Positions 1 through 6,917 of a DNA stretch of 9,464 nucleotides are shown here, piece by piece. The translations under genes were made by a program, and so were the position numbers. Source of the stretch: an uncultured Bacteroidales bacterium (GTDB lineage: Bacteria; Bacteroidota; Bacteroidia; Bacteroidales; UBA3824); contig CALFIU010000170.1 of the NCBI GenBank assembly GCA_937877455.1, forward strand, positions 1 through 9,464, given 5' to 3'. The notes below the pieces were generated by a model. The model saw only the letters and a program-made list of their open reading frames with translations, was not told where the DNA came from and ran no database searches. The stretch's first letter is position 1. Every line of letters starts with the position of its first letter.

Positions 1-263
1 TTTATTTGATTTTCAAGCTATTGGGATTTTACGCCGAGGTGGAGCGCAACACTTCCGACGGCAGGATGGACGCTGTCGTGAAAACTCCGCAATATATCTA
101 CGTCTTTGAATTTAAACTCGACAAGCCCGCACAAGAGGCGTTAGACCAAATCAACAGCAAGGATTATCCGCTCCCCTTCACCGTTGACGGCAGAAAGTTG
201 TACAAAGTTGGAGTAAGTTTCTCGTCAGAAACGAGGAAAGTGGCGGAATGGGTGAAGGAGTGA
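1..263 (+). CDS. AAA-ATPase-like / PD-(D/E)XK nuclease family protein, C-terminal end (5' truncated by the window)
   Basis: Only the last ~86 codons are inside the window; the reading frame is already open at base 3 and stops at TGA 261-263. The visible part is the nuclease-like C-terminal domain of the family with an N-terminal AAA-ATPase-like domain (DUF1703/PDDEXK_9 type), common and multicopy in Bacteroidales. Seen: the core GRMDAVV, then YVFEFKLD, giving the D...ExK signature of the PD-(D/E)XK fold, and the typical family ending LYKVGVSFSSETRKVAEW. The ATPase part lies upstream and cannot be judged. The 3' end overlaps the 3' end of the minus-strand deacylase by 100 bp. The family's role is not firmly established; defence or mobile-element functions have been suggested. 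Family call is secure, function is not. Confidence 0.85.
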   Translation, partial: YLIFKLLGFYAEVERNTSDGRMDAVVKTPQYIYVFEFKLDKPAQEALDQINSKDYPLPFTVDGRKLYKVGVSFSSETRKVAEWVKE

Positions 264-682
264 AATACCCAATCGTAGTTGCAAGGACGTGCGTCAACAC
301 CCGATTCGCCGCCCACCGACACCTCTTCGATACTTTCGTTGAGATACGGCGCAAGGTTGATTGCCGAGAGCAACGGCGCAACAATTATGCTTTTGTGTTT
401 GATGTTGAGGTACTGCATTAGTTCGTCGGGGTTGCAGAAACTCAAGCGTCCAAATCCAAACTGTGCGGCGATTTTTTTGAGGTCAGCGCGGCGGTGAAGA
501 TTCATGCTCACAAGTCCGTAGTTGTGGTTTTTGTCCTTTACAAATAGGTTTTTTACGTCGATGCCTTCGAGGGTGATTACAACATCCTTGGTGTCCTCTT
601 CCGAAAAAATCGCCTTGTGTTCCTGAATTTCGTATGAAATATTCAGCGAGTCAAGGGTTTGAAAAATGGGTTCGTTTGTCAT
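164..682 (-). CDS. YbaK/EbsC/ProX-family aminoacyl-tRNA deacylase (C-terminus apparently altered)
   Basis: A 172-aa cytosolic protein of the YbaK/ProX fold, which hydrolyses mischarged aminoacyl-tRNAs such as Ala- or Cys-tRNA(Pro) in trans. Seen: an N-terminal helix, then YEIQEHKAIFS (17-27), GIDVKNLFVKDK (40-51) with the family's key lysine at K44, the RRADLKKIAAQFG segment (64-76), and RLSFCNPDELMQYL (79-92), which matches the conserved LSFASPEELMEYLG motif. A glycine-rich strand VSVGGESGVDARP (121-133) resembles the VSGGKRGLDIE strand of YbaK. The last ~32 residues are encoded antisense to the nuclease gene's end and look unlike the family, so the original stop may have been lost in a rearrangement. 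The start at 682 is the only good one and follows an A/T-rich leader. The exact tRNA substrate cannot be told. Confidence 0.82.
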   Translation of the reverse strand: MTNEPIFQTLDSLNISYEIQEHKAIFSEEDTKDVVITLEGIDVKNLFVKDKNHNYGLVSMNLHRRADLKKIAAQFGFGRLSFCNPDELMQYLNIKHKSIIVAPLLSAINLAPYLNESIEEVSVGGESGVDARPCNYDWVFHSFTHSATFLVSDEKLTPTLYNFLPSTVKGSG

Positions 683-707
683 AATTTTGTTGTAACTTGA
701 TGTGCTA

Positions 708-733
708 CAAAATTATAAAAAAACGAATACAAA
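708..733 (-). promoter_or_regulatory. Possible promoter of the YbaK-family gene
   Basis: On the minus strand TAATTTTG (708-715) fits the Bacteroidota -7 box TAnnTTTG and lies 25 bp upstream of the start codon. A TTTG at 730-733 could be the -33 element, but the spacer is only 14 bp instead of about 19, so this is a tentative call. Confidence 0.35.
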
Positions 734-740
734 CAATAAT

Positions 741-767
741 GGGCTGACAGATTATCTCCGTCAGCCC
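741..767 (-). terminator. Intrinsic terminator for the 795-1337 gene
   Basis: GGGCTGAC (741-748) and GTCAGCCC (760-767) form a perfect, GC-rich 8-bp stem with an 11-base loop. On the minus strand it lies 27 bp after the stop codon at 795-797 and is followed by the T-rich run ATTATTGTTTGTATTCG and a further T-stretch. That is the layout of a Rho-independent terminator, and it insulates the downstream YbaK-family gene. Confidence 0.8.
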
Positions 768-794
768 AAATATCTTAGCAGAAAAGCCCGATTG

Positions 795-1337
795 TTAGTA
801 ACTTACAACGAGAGTGTTGATTTTCTGACATTCTGCTTTGCCATGTTCGCGGATTTCGGTGGACGGCTCAAAGTTGTAACTCTGCGACGAAAACTTGAAA
901 ACCTGTGAATACGCCACGCTGTAATCGTTGTCAACCAAGATTTTTAGCATCATCTTTGCTGCGGAATTGCGAGGGATGTCAAGCATCTCGCTGAAATCGC
1001 CAGCCTCATATAGCCTGATGACATCGGTGTAACGGTCGTCATCAAACATGAATTTGTGCATCTTCATCGACTTGCCGTCGCAGGTGTAGCGTGTCTTCTT
1101 CATAAAAAGTGTGATTGCGCCATACGACACTGCGCAAAGTCCTATCATGATGAGTGCCATTGTGATTGCGCCGTCCTCCTTGTCGAATGTTTGGACAATA
1201 AACATCAATGCGCCGACTGCAAGCCACACGAAGCCCATTGTGTTGAGTGATTTTTTGCTCGTAACCTTGCCGCCAGTGAAGTCATAAATGCCGTTGTCGA
1301 TGGTTACGAAATTATTATTGTTGTTAGAATTTGCCAT
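795..1337 (-). CDS. Small membrane protein of unknown function, two transmembrane helices
   Basis: I do not recognise this 180-aa protein. It begins with a polar, asparagine-rich head (MANSNNNNNF), then two hydrophobic helices at about residues 33-52 and 57-79 separated by a short DKEDG turn. A soluble C-terminal domain of about 100 residues (80-180) follows, containing a KKTRYTCDGKSMKMHKF segment and an acidic FDDDRYTD. Both ends probably face the cytoplasm, judged from the KK after the second helix. The frame is open for 22 more codons upstream, but MANSNNNNN at 1337 is preferred. Those extra residues (MQVIDNLLYD...) would only add a short segment, and their DNA contains a hairpin (1382-1401). 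The gene lies 95 bp downstream of the lipoprotein gene on the same strand, so cotranscription is possible. A terminator follows its stop. Confidence 0.72.
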   Translation of the reverse strand: MANSNNNNNFVTIDNGIYDFTGGKVTSKKSLNTMGFVWLAVGALMFIVQTFDKEDGAITMALIMIGLCAVSYGAITLFMKKTRYTCDGKSMKMHKFMFDDDRYTDVIRLYEAGDFSEMLDIPRNSAAKMMLKILVDNDYSVAYSQVFKFSSQSYNFEPSTEIREHGKAECQKINTLVVSY

Positions 1338-1432
1338 CTTGAGTTTTACTTTAATTAATTTGACAATAGTATTATCATAGAGCAAGTTGTCTATCACTTG
1401 CAATTACAAAAAAAAAGGAGATTGATGGCAAA

Positions 1433-1813
1433 TCAAATTAAAAGTTTGCAAACGAAATAGAGTAGCGAGCGTCCAGATTTTTCGTAATGACAATACGTTT
1501 GCCGCTCGATACGGAAAATTTTGAATGTGTTGTTGACAATAGAAACCTTAGAAAGTGCGTCAAAGGTCAATTTGCGCTTTTCAAAATTGCGTTGCGAGGT
1601 GCGCCCACTCGGCGAGGTGCGCAGGGCGGGCGCGTCGTTTTCTCCAACAATTCCAAACCAACAATAATCGCGGATTACATCGAAATCGTCGCTGTCGTCC
1701 TCAATCGTGGATACTTGACAATTGACGTCAAAATCCCCGACCTCAACGCCCCGCCGCTCGCAGCCGGATGTCGAAATCAACAGCAATATCAATGTCAAAA
1801 GTCGCAAAAGCAT
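1433..1813 (-). CDS. Small lipoprotein of unknown function
   Basis: This 126-aa protein opens with a lipoprotein signal peptide: basic R4, hydrophobic LLTLILLLIS, then TSGC with the lipidated cysteine at residue 18. The mature part is about 109 residues, starts CERRGVEVGDFD, has an acidic patch (EDDSDDFD) and three further cysteines, and ends in a hydrophobic YFVCKLLI. No family is recognised. The lipobox, a promoter of the right type directly upstream and a start codon at the right distance make it more likely a real gene than the long open frame on the opposite strand (1487-1819). Its C-terminal half has low-complexity serine/arginine character, so a frameshift there cannot be excluded. It is probably anchored in the outer or inner membrane facing the periplasm. 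Confidence 0.62.
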   Translation of the reverse strand: MLLRLLTLILLLISTSGCERRGVEVGDFDVNCQVSTIEDDSDDFDVIRDYCWFGIVGENDAPALRTSPSGRTSQRNFEKRKLTFDALSKVSIVNNTFKIFRIERQTYCHYEKSGRSLLYFVCKLLI

Positions 1814-1839
1814 ATTTAATTAAGTGTTGTTTTGTGGTG

Positions 1840-1871
1840 CAAAAGTAATGATTTTTGAGCGTGAGTGCAAA
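1840..1871 (-). promoter_or_regulatory. Bacteroidota-type promoter for the 1433-1813 lipoprotein gene
   Basis: On the minus strand TTTG (1868-1871), a 20-bp spacer and TACTTTTG (1840-1847) match the -33/-7 consensus TTTG-N19/20-TAnnTTTG. The -7 box lies 27 bp upstream of the ATG at 1813, giving a short leader. This also supports the lipoprotein call on this strand. Confidence 0.7.
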
Positions 1872-2071
1872 AAAAATAAAATATAATTTACAATCTATAG
1901 ATAAATTGCGAAAATTTCACATAACGATAATTTAACAAGGCGCAGAAATTGTTAAACACTACAACAACTTGGTAGCCCAACAACATTGTGTTATAATATA
2001 TCTAACTAAGGAGTATATTAATCAACTTTATTTTTGAGGTATAAGATTATATAAAATACTACAAATGTTTG
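1872..2071. other. Non-coding AT-rich intergenic stretch between two minus-strand genes
   Basis: About 200 bp with no credible open frame, RNA gene or clear terminator hairpin. It is strongly AT-rich, with short repeated words such as AACAAC and TATAATATAT. It separates the end of the DUF6057-like gene from the lipoprotein promoter. I see no further function in it. Confidence 0.5.
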
Positions 2072-3781
2072 TTATTCAAAATAATAGTAAAACCAATATG
2101 TATTGCCAAATAATTCCTTAGCCTTGGCAGCGTTTTGGGCATTTGATGAAGACATAAATTTGCCAAACTGATCGAAACGCATCGTCATTTCGTTTTTGTT
2201 GGACATTAATTTTTCAAATTCTACTCTGTCGTGATTAAAAAGGTAAAGCAAAGTTGCTTCGTAGATATGAATACCTAATTCGCCAGCGGGTGATATTTTG
2301 GCAAGAAATCTGTGCATTTGTCCCAAATCTTTTGAAAGCAATAAACTACACATATAATAATTGAAAACCTTACGATTTTCAGGATTATTGAGTAGGATTG
2401 CCAACAACATTTCCGACTGATAATTTTCCGACAAGAAAATATCTTTTTCCATTTCTAACGGCTTTATCTTCCAATCAGCCAAAGCCTCGGTTTGTTCTGG
2501 ATTATTAAGATAATCAATAGCGCGGTTTGCCCATGCACTATAAAAAAATGTCCGTTGAAGTTTTTTTAAATACCTCATTGCCAATGGTTTATTGTGACGA
2601 ATAATGTTAACTTCTGCAAGCCGTTTATAGTGTCGCGCGCTTTTTTGATGTGTATCGTTGCTTTCCATAGCATCTATTGCAAGGCGTTCGGCAATGTTCA
2701 TAAGTCCGAGTCTAAAATATATCTCGCTGTTGCACACGCTTTTGTCAAAACCATCAATATTACCCGACATCAGTCCTTCTGTGCCTTTCTGTGCAAAATT
2801 AAACATACGGTTTTCTAAAATACCAAGTTCGTTTAGTGCAACGTTAAGATAGCATTGCGACATCATCATCGAATAGTCGCTCTTTTTTATTGTTTCAACA
2901 ATTTTACTCCATTGTTTAAGACGTACCATACGATCGGTTTTGTAATTGAGCATTGCACCTTTGTCGTATGTTTTATACATAAATCCAATTGATAAAAACG
3001 ATGTTATTGTATAGAGTGATAAAATTGTAATGCGGTTTTTTAGTTCTATTTTTATTACTGATAATAACAAGTTTCCACATACAATAGCAATAACACCATA
3101 CCACAACCAATTTTCAACTGTGGCATATCGCCTATAAATTACCCCGACAAATGTATCGATAAGACTGTTTTCTTGCGTTAATTTTTTTGTTAACAACCAT
3201 GTTAATATTAATAATAAAGAACTGATACTAAGGAAGATATATTTTTTTGTGCGGCAAAAATTAGTTGTAATGCCAATTATATAAATCAAACAACACCAAC
3301 CACCTGAAATCCAATAAACTATTGGTACAACGGCTGTAACAATTGAAATGTTGTTGATGCGAGAAAACAACATTACCGACATTATCGACAACAAGATTGC
3401 TACAATACCACCAAATACTGTATTTGGATTTACGGTTGTAACCACCATCGCCATTGCACATACTACACTCATTATATCGGCTATATTTTTGTCAACATGT
3501 TTTATAAAAATGTTCTTCGTCATTAGTTGAACACCTACTATACACACTGTCAACACTACGGTAAGTCCTATTGGATACATAAAAAATTGTACTAAAAGAC
3601 AACCGAGGTAATCACTAAATCCACCAGGACGAAAACACGTTTCTGCAAAGAAATCCCATCCTGTCATAAAAATAGACATGCCCTCTTGATAAGCAAACAT
3701 TGGAGCATAAAATACCATTGCTATTACAATAACAAATATTGTTAGCAATATGGAGCAAAGGTATTTGGTTATATTTTTCAT
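2072..3781 (-). CDS. DUF6057-like polytopic membrane protein with C-terminal helical-repeat region
   Basis: A 569-aa inner-membrane protein. Residues 1-270 contain about seven or eight hydrophobic helices (about 7-27, 60-86, 103-138, 145-170, 180-198, 225-243 and 252-268). Residues 285-569 are soluble and alpha-helical, with a TPR-like look (QCYLNVALNELG, AIDYLNNPEQ). After the first helix comes FAYQEGMSIFMTGWDFFAET, then CFRPGGFSDYLG and LVQFFMYPIGL. I associate this pattern with the Bacteroidota-specific DUF6057 family, of unknown function. The start at 3781 follows an A/T-rich leader with a fitting -7 box. The gene diverges from the haem/PD40 lipoprotein gene across an 86-bp gap. My recollection is that such pairs recur in Bacteroidales, which suggests a joint envelope function. 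Family call fairly sure, role unknown. Confidence 0.8.
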   Translation of the reverse strand: MKNITKYLCSILLTIFVIVIAMVFYAPMFAYQEGMSIFMTGWDFFAETCFRPGGFSDYLGCLLVQFFMYPIGLTVVLTVCIVGVQLMTKNIFIKHVDKNIADIMSVVCAMAMVVTTVNPNTVFGGIVAILLSIMSVMLFSRINNISIVTAVVPIVYWISGGWCCLIYIIGITTNFCRTKKYIFLSISSLLLILTWLLTKKLTQENSLIDTFVGVIYRRYATVENWLWYGVIAIVCGNLLLSVIKIELKNRITILSLYTITSFLSIGFMYKTYDKGAMLNYKTDRMVRLKQWSKIVETIKKSDYSMMMSQCYLNVALNELGILENRMFNFAQKGTEGLMSGNIDGFDKSVCNSEIYFRLGLMNIAERLAIDAMESNDTHQKSARHYKRLAEVNIIRHNKPLAMRYLKKLQRTFFYSAWANRAIDYLNNPEQTEALADWKIKPLEMEKDIFLSENYQSEMLLAILLNNPENRKVFNYYMCSLLLSKDLGQMHRFLAKISPAGELGIHIYEATLLYLFNHDRVEFEKLMSNKNEMTMRFDQFGKFMSSSNAQNAAKAKELFGNTYWFYYYFE

Positions 3782-3801
3782 TTTATTATAAACAAGTAAT
3801 A

Positions 3802-3832
3802 CAAAATTAGGAAAAAATATTCTTTTATAAAA
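3802..3832 (-). promoter_or_regulatory. Probable promoter of the DUF6057-like gene
   Basis: TAATTTTG (3802-3809, minus strand) matches the TAnnTTTG box. A 19-bp spacer leads to TTTT (3829-3832), one mismatch from the TTTG -33 element. It lies 20 bp before the start codon in the short divergent region shared with the 3868 gene. For that plus-strand gene only a weaker TAATATTG (3842-3849) is visible. Confidence 0.5.
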
Positions 3833-3867
3833 AATAATACGTAATATTGCTTTTAAAATATTTGTAA

Positions 3868-5328
3868 ATGAAAATATTACCTATTATAATTGCATTATTT
3901 TTAATTTATGGATGTCAACCCATTGTTACCGAAACTATTATAATGGATTGCCAACCAATGTTGTATCCCGATTATAGCGATGTAACTATACCATACAACA
4001 TTGCTCCAGTTAATTTTTCTACCATTGCATACGATAGTTTACAGCGAATAGAAGTCGAAGTAAAGATGCCAGATGGAAGTATACGCGAGTTCCATGGTGA
4101 TAAATACATTGATTTTTCAATAAGCAATTGGCGCGAGATTGCTGAAAAAACTCGTGGAAACAAAATTGAAATCGCGGTTGTTGAATATAAAAACAAAAAA
4201 AAGTACGTTTACAAACCTTTTACTATTAACATCGCCAACGAACCGATAGATTCTTATCTTTGTTATCGACTTATTACTCCGGGTTACAGAATTTATAGCC
4301 AAATGGGTATTTATTGTCGCAACCTTACTACTTTTGAGCAAACTACAGTTGTTGACAATCACCTTATTAATTCCAATTGTGTCAATTGCCATTCGTTTTG
4401 GAAAGCAGATGCCGACCATGCTTCGCTACATGTGCGTGGCGATCTTGGTAGCACGGTGCTTAAAAATGGCAACGATATTAAAATATGTCGTGCCATTAAC
4501 GATAATCTTGGACTTAATTGTGTCTATCCTTATTGGCATCCATCGGGTAAATATATTGCTTATTCGCAAAATAATACCGTACAATCGTTTCATTGCGGAA
4601 GTCCCAATAGAGTAGAGGTTTATGACCTTGAATCTCGAGTAGTTGTTTATGATATTGCTAATAATATGCTTTTGACATCTCCTCAACTCAATGCCAATAA
4701 GACTTTCACATCTGAACCTTCTTTTTCTCCCGACGGTCGTAGTCTTTATTACATAACTGCCGACACCGTTGATATGAATCGATATACAACAGAGGTTCGT
4801 TACGATATTTGTCGTATTGGTTTTGATGATGCTTCTGGTAATTTTGATGGCAAGGTTGATACGCTTGTTAAAGTTTCGTCCGATTCTTTGACAACTGCAT
4901 TTCCGCGTCCGTCGTATGATGGCAAATATTTGTTATATACTCAGTTTAATTATGGACAGTTTGGTATTTGGCATACAGAAGCTGACCTTTGGATGTTAAA
5001 CTTAACAACCAACGAACGTTATCCGCTAACAAAGGCTAATAGTCCAGTAGCAGCCGATAGTTACCATTCTTGGTCACAAAACTCGCGATGGATTGTTTTT
5101 GAATCGCGTAGAGATGATGGATTTTTTACTCGTGCATACATCGCTTACATAAACAACGATGGCAAGGCGGAGAAAGCGTTTCTATTGCCGCAACAAGACC
5201 CTGCTTTCAACCGTAGTTTGATGTTTAGTTTCAATGTTCCAGAGTTTGCTACCAAAGAATTTAAGTTTAACAAAGGAGTTTTGGAGAAAGATTTAAAGTC
5301 AGGAAAAAAACTACAATTTAACTATTAA
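3868..5328 (+). CDS. TolB/PD40-type beta-propeller lipoprotein with one CxxCH haem-binding motif
   Basis: A 486-aa exported protein. The signal peptide ends in FLIYGC with the lipidated cysteine at residue 16. Residues ~36-125 form a beta-rich, probably Ig-like region. NSNCVNCHSFW (168-178) carries a classical c-type haem site (C171, C174, H175). The rest is a WD40-like/PD40 propeller with repeat cores WHPSGKYIAYS (223-233), FSPDGRSLYYI (286-296), SYDGKYLLYT (349-358) and SWSQNSRWIVFES (401-413). By family knowledge it would be a periplasm-facing lipoprotein; binding one covalent haem is inferred from the motif. The gene diverges from the DUF6057-like gene and precedes a small membrane protein by 39 bp, probably in one transcript. 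The start at 3868 follows an A-rich leader without a Shine-Dalgarno sequence. Electron-transfer partner and substrate are unknown. Confidence 0.83.
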   Translation: MKILPIIIALFLIYGCQPIVTETIIMDCQPMLYPDYSDVTIPYNIAPVNFSTIAYDSLQRIEVEVKMPDGSIREFHGDKYIDFSISNWREIAEKTRGNKIEIAVVEYKNKKKYVYKPFTINIANEPIDSYLCYRLITPGYRIYSQMGIYCRNLTTFEQTTVVDNHLINSNCVNCHSFWKADADHASLHVRGDLGSTVLKNGNDIKICRAINDNLGLNCVYPYWHPSGKYIAYSQNNTVQSFHCGSPNRVEVYDLESRVVVYDIANNMLLTSPQLNANKTFTSEPSFSPDGRSLYYITADTVDMNRYTTEVRYDICRIGFDDASGNFDGKVDTLVKVSSDSLTTAFPRPSYDGKYLLYTQFNYGQFGIWHTEADLWMLNLTTNERYPLTKANSPVAADSYHSWSQNSRWIVFESRRDDGFFTRAYIAYINNDGKAEKAFLLPQQDPAFNRSLMFSFNVPEFATKEFKFNKGVLEKDLKSGKKLQFNY

Positions 5329-5367
5329 AAAAAATATAAATATCAATAACCAATAAAACCTTAAAAA

Positions 5368-5682
5368 ATGGAAACAGTATATTCAATAATTATGGCAGCG
5401 ATGGGCATCGCATTACTATTGTATTCTGCCATTGCCTACTTGTCGGGCGACCCTATTTTGTTCTTTAACGTCTATTCAATCCCCGACGAGCCGAAGAAAA
5501 AGAAACTTTACACACGTCAGTTTGCAAAACTGATGGCTCTCATCGCACTTGCATTTTTAGCGAGTAGCCTTGTGGGACTAACGCAAATTTATTGGTTGGC
5601 GGTGATTGTTTTGATAGGTGGATGCGTTTTTGCTGGAATTAGAGGTAAGAAAATTATGAAAAAAGAAAATTGGGATAAATAA
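5368..5682 (+). CDS. Small integral membrane protein, DUF3784-like
   Basis: A 104-aa protein with three predicted transmembrane helices: about residues 4-26, 52-70 and 74-92. Between the first and second is a loop carrying PDEPKKKKLYTRQFAKLM, and it ends with a basic tail (RGKKIMKKENWDK). The arrangement of one helix, a charged loop and two closely spaced helices in ~100 residues resembles the DUF3784 family, but I would not insist on the family. It starts 39 bp after the PD40/haem lipoprotein gene in the same direction and is followed by a strong terminator, so the two are likely cotranscribed. The stretch before the ATG is AAAACCTTAAAAA, a typical Bacteroidota leader. Function unknown. Confidence 0.72.
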   Translation: METVYSIIMAAMGIALLLYSAIAYLSGDPILFFNVYSIPDEPKKKKLYTRQFAKLMALIALAFLASSLVGLTQIYWLAVIVLIGGCVFAGIRGKKIMKKENWDK

Positions 5683-5701
5683 TATTGAGAAACATATTAA
5701 C

Positions 5702-5754
5702 AAAAAAGCACAATTCATATCTTGTAGTTTCTTGATATGAATTATGCTTTTTTT
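5702..5754 (+). terminator. Strong intrinsic terminator after 3868-5682
   Basis: AATTCATATC (5712-5721) pairs perfectly with GATATGAATT (5734-5743). After one mismatch, GCA/TGC (5708-5710 and 5745-5747) and an A6/T-run extend the stem to about 19 pairs around a 12-base loop. The T-rich 3' side runs TGCTTTTTTTGTATTT. Because the 5' arm begins with A6, the structure could also stop transcription coming from the right on the minus strand, i.e. read-through beyond the methyltransferase gene. Confidence 0.85.
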
Positions 5755-5782
5755 GTATTTAGAGTTGTCTATGTAACTACTT

Positions 5783-5974
5783 ATGGACAACTTCATCGCC
5801 ACCGCCGACTACACCAACGACCTCACCCCCACCCGCCTCCACCACGAAATCTACCTCTCCGACCCAAGGAAGACCGCACCGGAAAAATTGAAGACGGTGA
5901 TAAGGCATCCAGTGAAGAAGAAAATGAAAAAATCATTCAACCGAACTCAACTATGTTCTTTTGTGTTTGATTAA
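5783..5974 (+). pseudogene. 3' remnant of a GyrI-like domain gene
   Basis: The open frame encodes 63 residues. The first ~45 read as the very end of a GyrI-like (SOUL/AraC effector-binding type) protein: LHHEIYLSDPRKTAPEKLKT then VIRHPVK. I recognise this as the standard C-terminal strand-helix-strand of that family, normally about 150-280 residues. Everything upstream of it is missing, and the frame runs on for ~18 unrelated residues into the 3' end of the methyltransferase gene (overlap 5951-5974). The DNA is noticeably more GC-rich (CACCCCCACCCGCC-type codons) than the genes on either side. It looks like debris left when the restriction-modification genes arrived. An intact small gene starting at 5783 is possible but unlikely. 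Confidence 0.6.
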
Positions 5975-6907
5975 AATTCTGAAATAAGGGCATTTGCCGT
6001 TAATAGACAAGTCTTTTTCGTCATTGCCCTTTCTAAATTTTATGATTTCAAACTGATTGGGGTTGAATTTATGCAGAAATGTTATTGGCACTCCCATATA
6101 TCCTTGATAATCAATCGGAATATCTTGGGTACGGTCAACATTAATCCCATCATAATTGTCGTATTTGGGATAATATGTTTCGTTGCCTGCGTATGTTTTG
6201 GACAACGCCACATCTTCGTGTCTGCAAAAATTGTCGAGATTGGTAAGCCACAAACAATTGTTGGGCGAAATGATTTTTTGACCGATGCTGTCGATACGTG
6301 TTTCGGTGCCATATAATTCGTAATTATCAGGCACGATAAACCCCGAAATACCCCTGCCAAGATTTACACCAAGCCACGCCTTGTTGCCTTGTATCAATGT
6401 AAAAATTTCTTTGTACGTAATAGCGTTAACGTTGCCTATTATCAAAAACTTTTTGTTGTATCTAACTAATTGTGCAACATATTCCCTAAACAATGAAAAA
6501 GGCGGATTTGTTACAACAATATCTGATTGTTTCAATAATTCAATGCTTTCACGGCTACGAAAATCGCCATCCCCAACAAAGTATTGAATATTTTGGGTAG
6601 AATCATCGCCGTTGTATTCGCAATAAAAACCTTTTTGAGAATTGTTCTGTTCAAACAGACTATTGTTTTGCTCTACATAACAGGCTGCAATCAAGCGTTT
6701 TAATCCTAATGAATGAAAGTTGTTGACGAAGTATTTATAAAAATTGCTCGTCTTAGGATTGTCGCAGTTACAAAAAACAGTCTTGTCTTTGAAATGAACC
6801 TTATAATATTGCAGTTCGCTTTCAATATCAACAAGTTGGGTGTAAAACTCGTCTTTTTTAAGTTTCTTTGCTTTTTGAAGTAATATGTTAGACGCATTAC
6901 GAGCCAT
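5951..6907 (-). CDS. EcoRI-type adenine-specific DNA methyltransferase
   Basis: A 318-aa protein with the start (MARNASN), the KKDEFYTQL...DIESELQYYK block (18-36), FCNCDNPKTSNF (45-56) and GDGDFRSRE (112-120) known from M.EcoRI. TNPPFSLFREYVAQL (133-147) contains the catalytic (D/N)PP(Y/F) motif as N134-P-P-F137. PKYDNYDGINVDRTQDIP (247-264) and GVPITFL (272-278) are also shared. The enzyme transfers a methyl group from S-adenosylmethionine to an adenine in GAATTC (for M.EcoRI the inner A of GAA), protecting host DNA from the partner endonuclease. It starts 10 bp after the endonuclease stop, so both are presumably on one transcript, in the same R-then-M order as the E. coli plasmid system. 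Length is close to M.EcoRI and nothing essential seems missing. The specificity is inferred from similarity. Confidence 0.95.
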   Translation of the reverse strand: MARNASNILLQKAKKLKKDEFYTQLVDIESELQYYKVHFKDKTVFCNCDNPKTSNFYKYFVNNFHSLGLKRLIAACYVEQNNSLFEQNNSQKGFYCEYNGDDSTQNIQYFVGDGDFRSRESIELLKQSDIVVTNPPFSLFREYVAQLVRYNKKFLIIGNVNAITYKEIFTLIQGNKAWLGVNLGRGISGFIVPDNYELYGTETRIDSIGQKIISPNNCLWLTNLDNFCRHEDVALSKTYAGNETYYPKYDNYDGINVDRTQDIPIDYQGYMGVPITFLHKFNPNQFEIIKFRKGNDEKDLSINGKCPYFRILIKHKRT

Positions 6908-6917
6908 AATTCTGTAA

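Noticed and set aside
279..497. Open frame on the plus strand inside the YbaK-family gene
   Set aside because: Antisense to conserved YbaK motifs, with no family resemblance of its own.
1382..1401. Hairpin GCAAGT/ACTTGC between the lipoprotein and the two-helix membrane protein genes, considered as a terminator
   Set aside because: On the minus strand the T-run lies before the hairpin, not after it, and on the plus strand there is no transcript to end. The stem has only 6 pairs.
1487..1819. A 110-codon open frame on the plus strand opposite the small lipoprotein gene
   Set aside because: It lacks a promoter or recognisable domain. The opposite strand has a lipoprotein signal with TSGC and a near-consensus promoter, so this frame is taken as a shadow.
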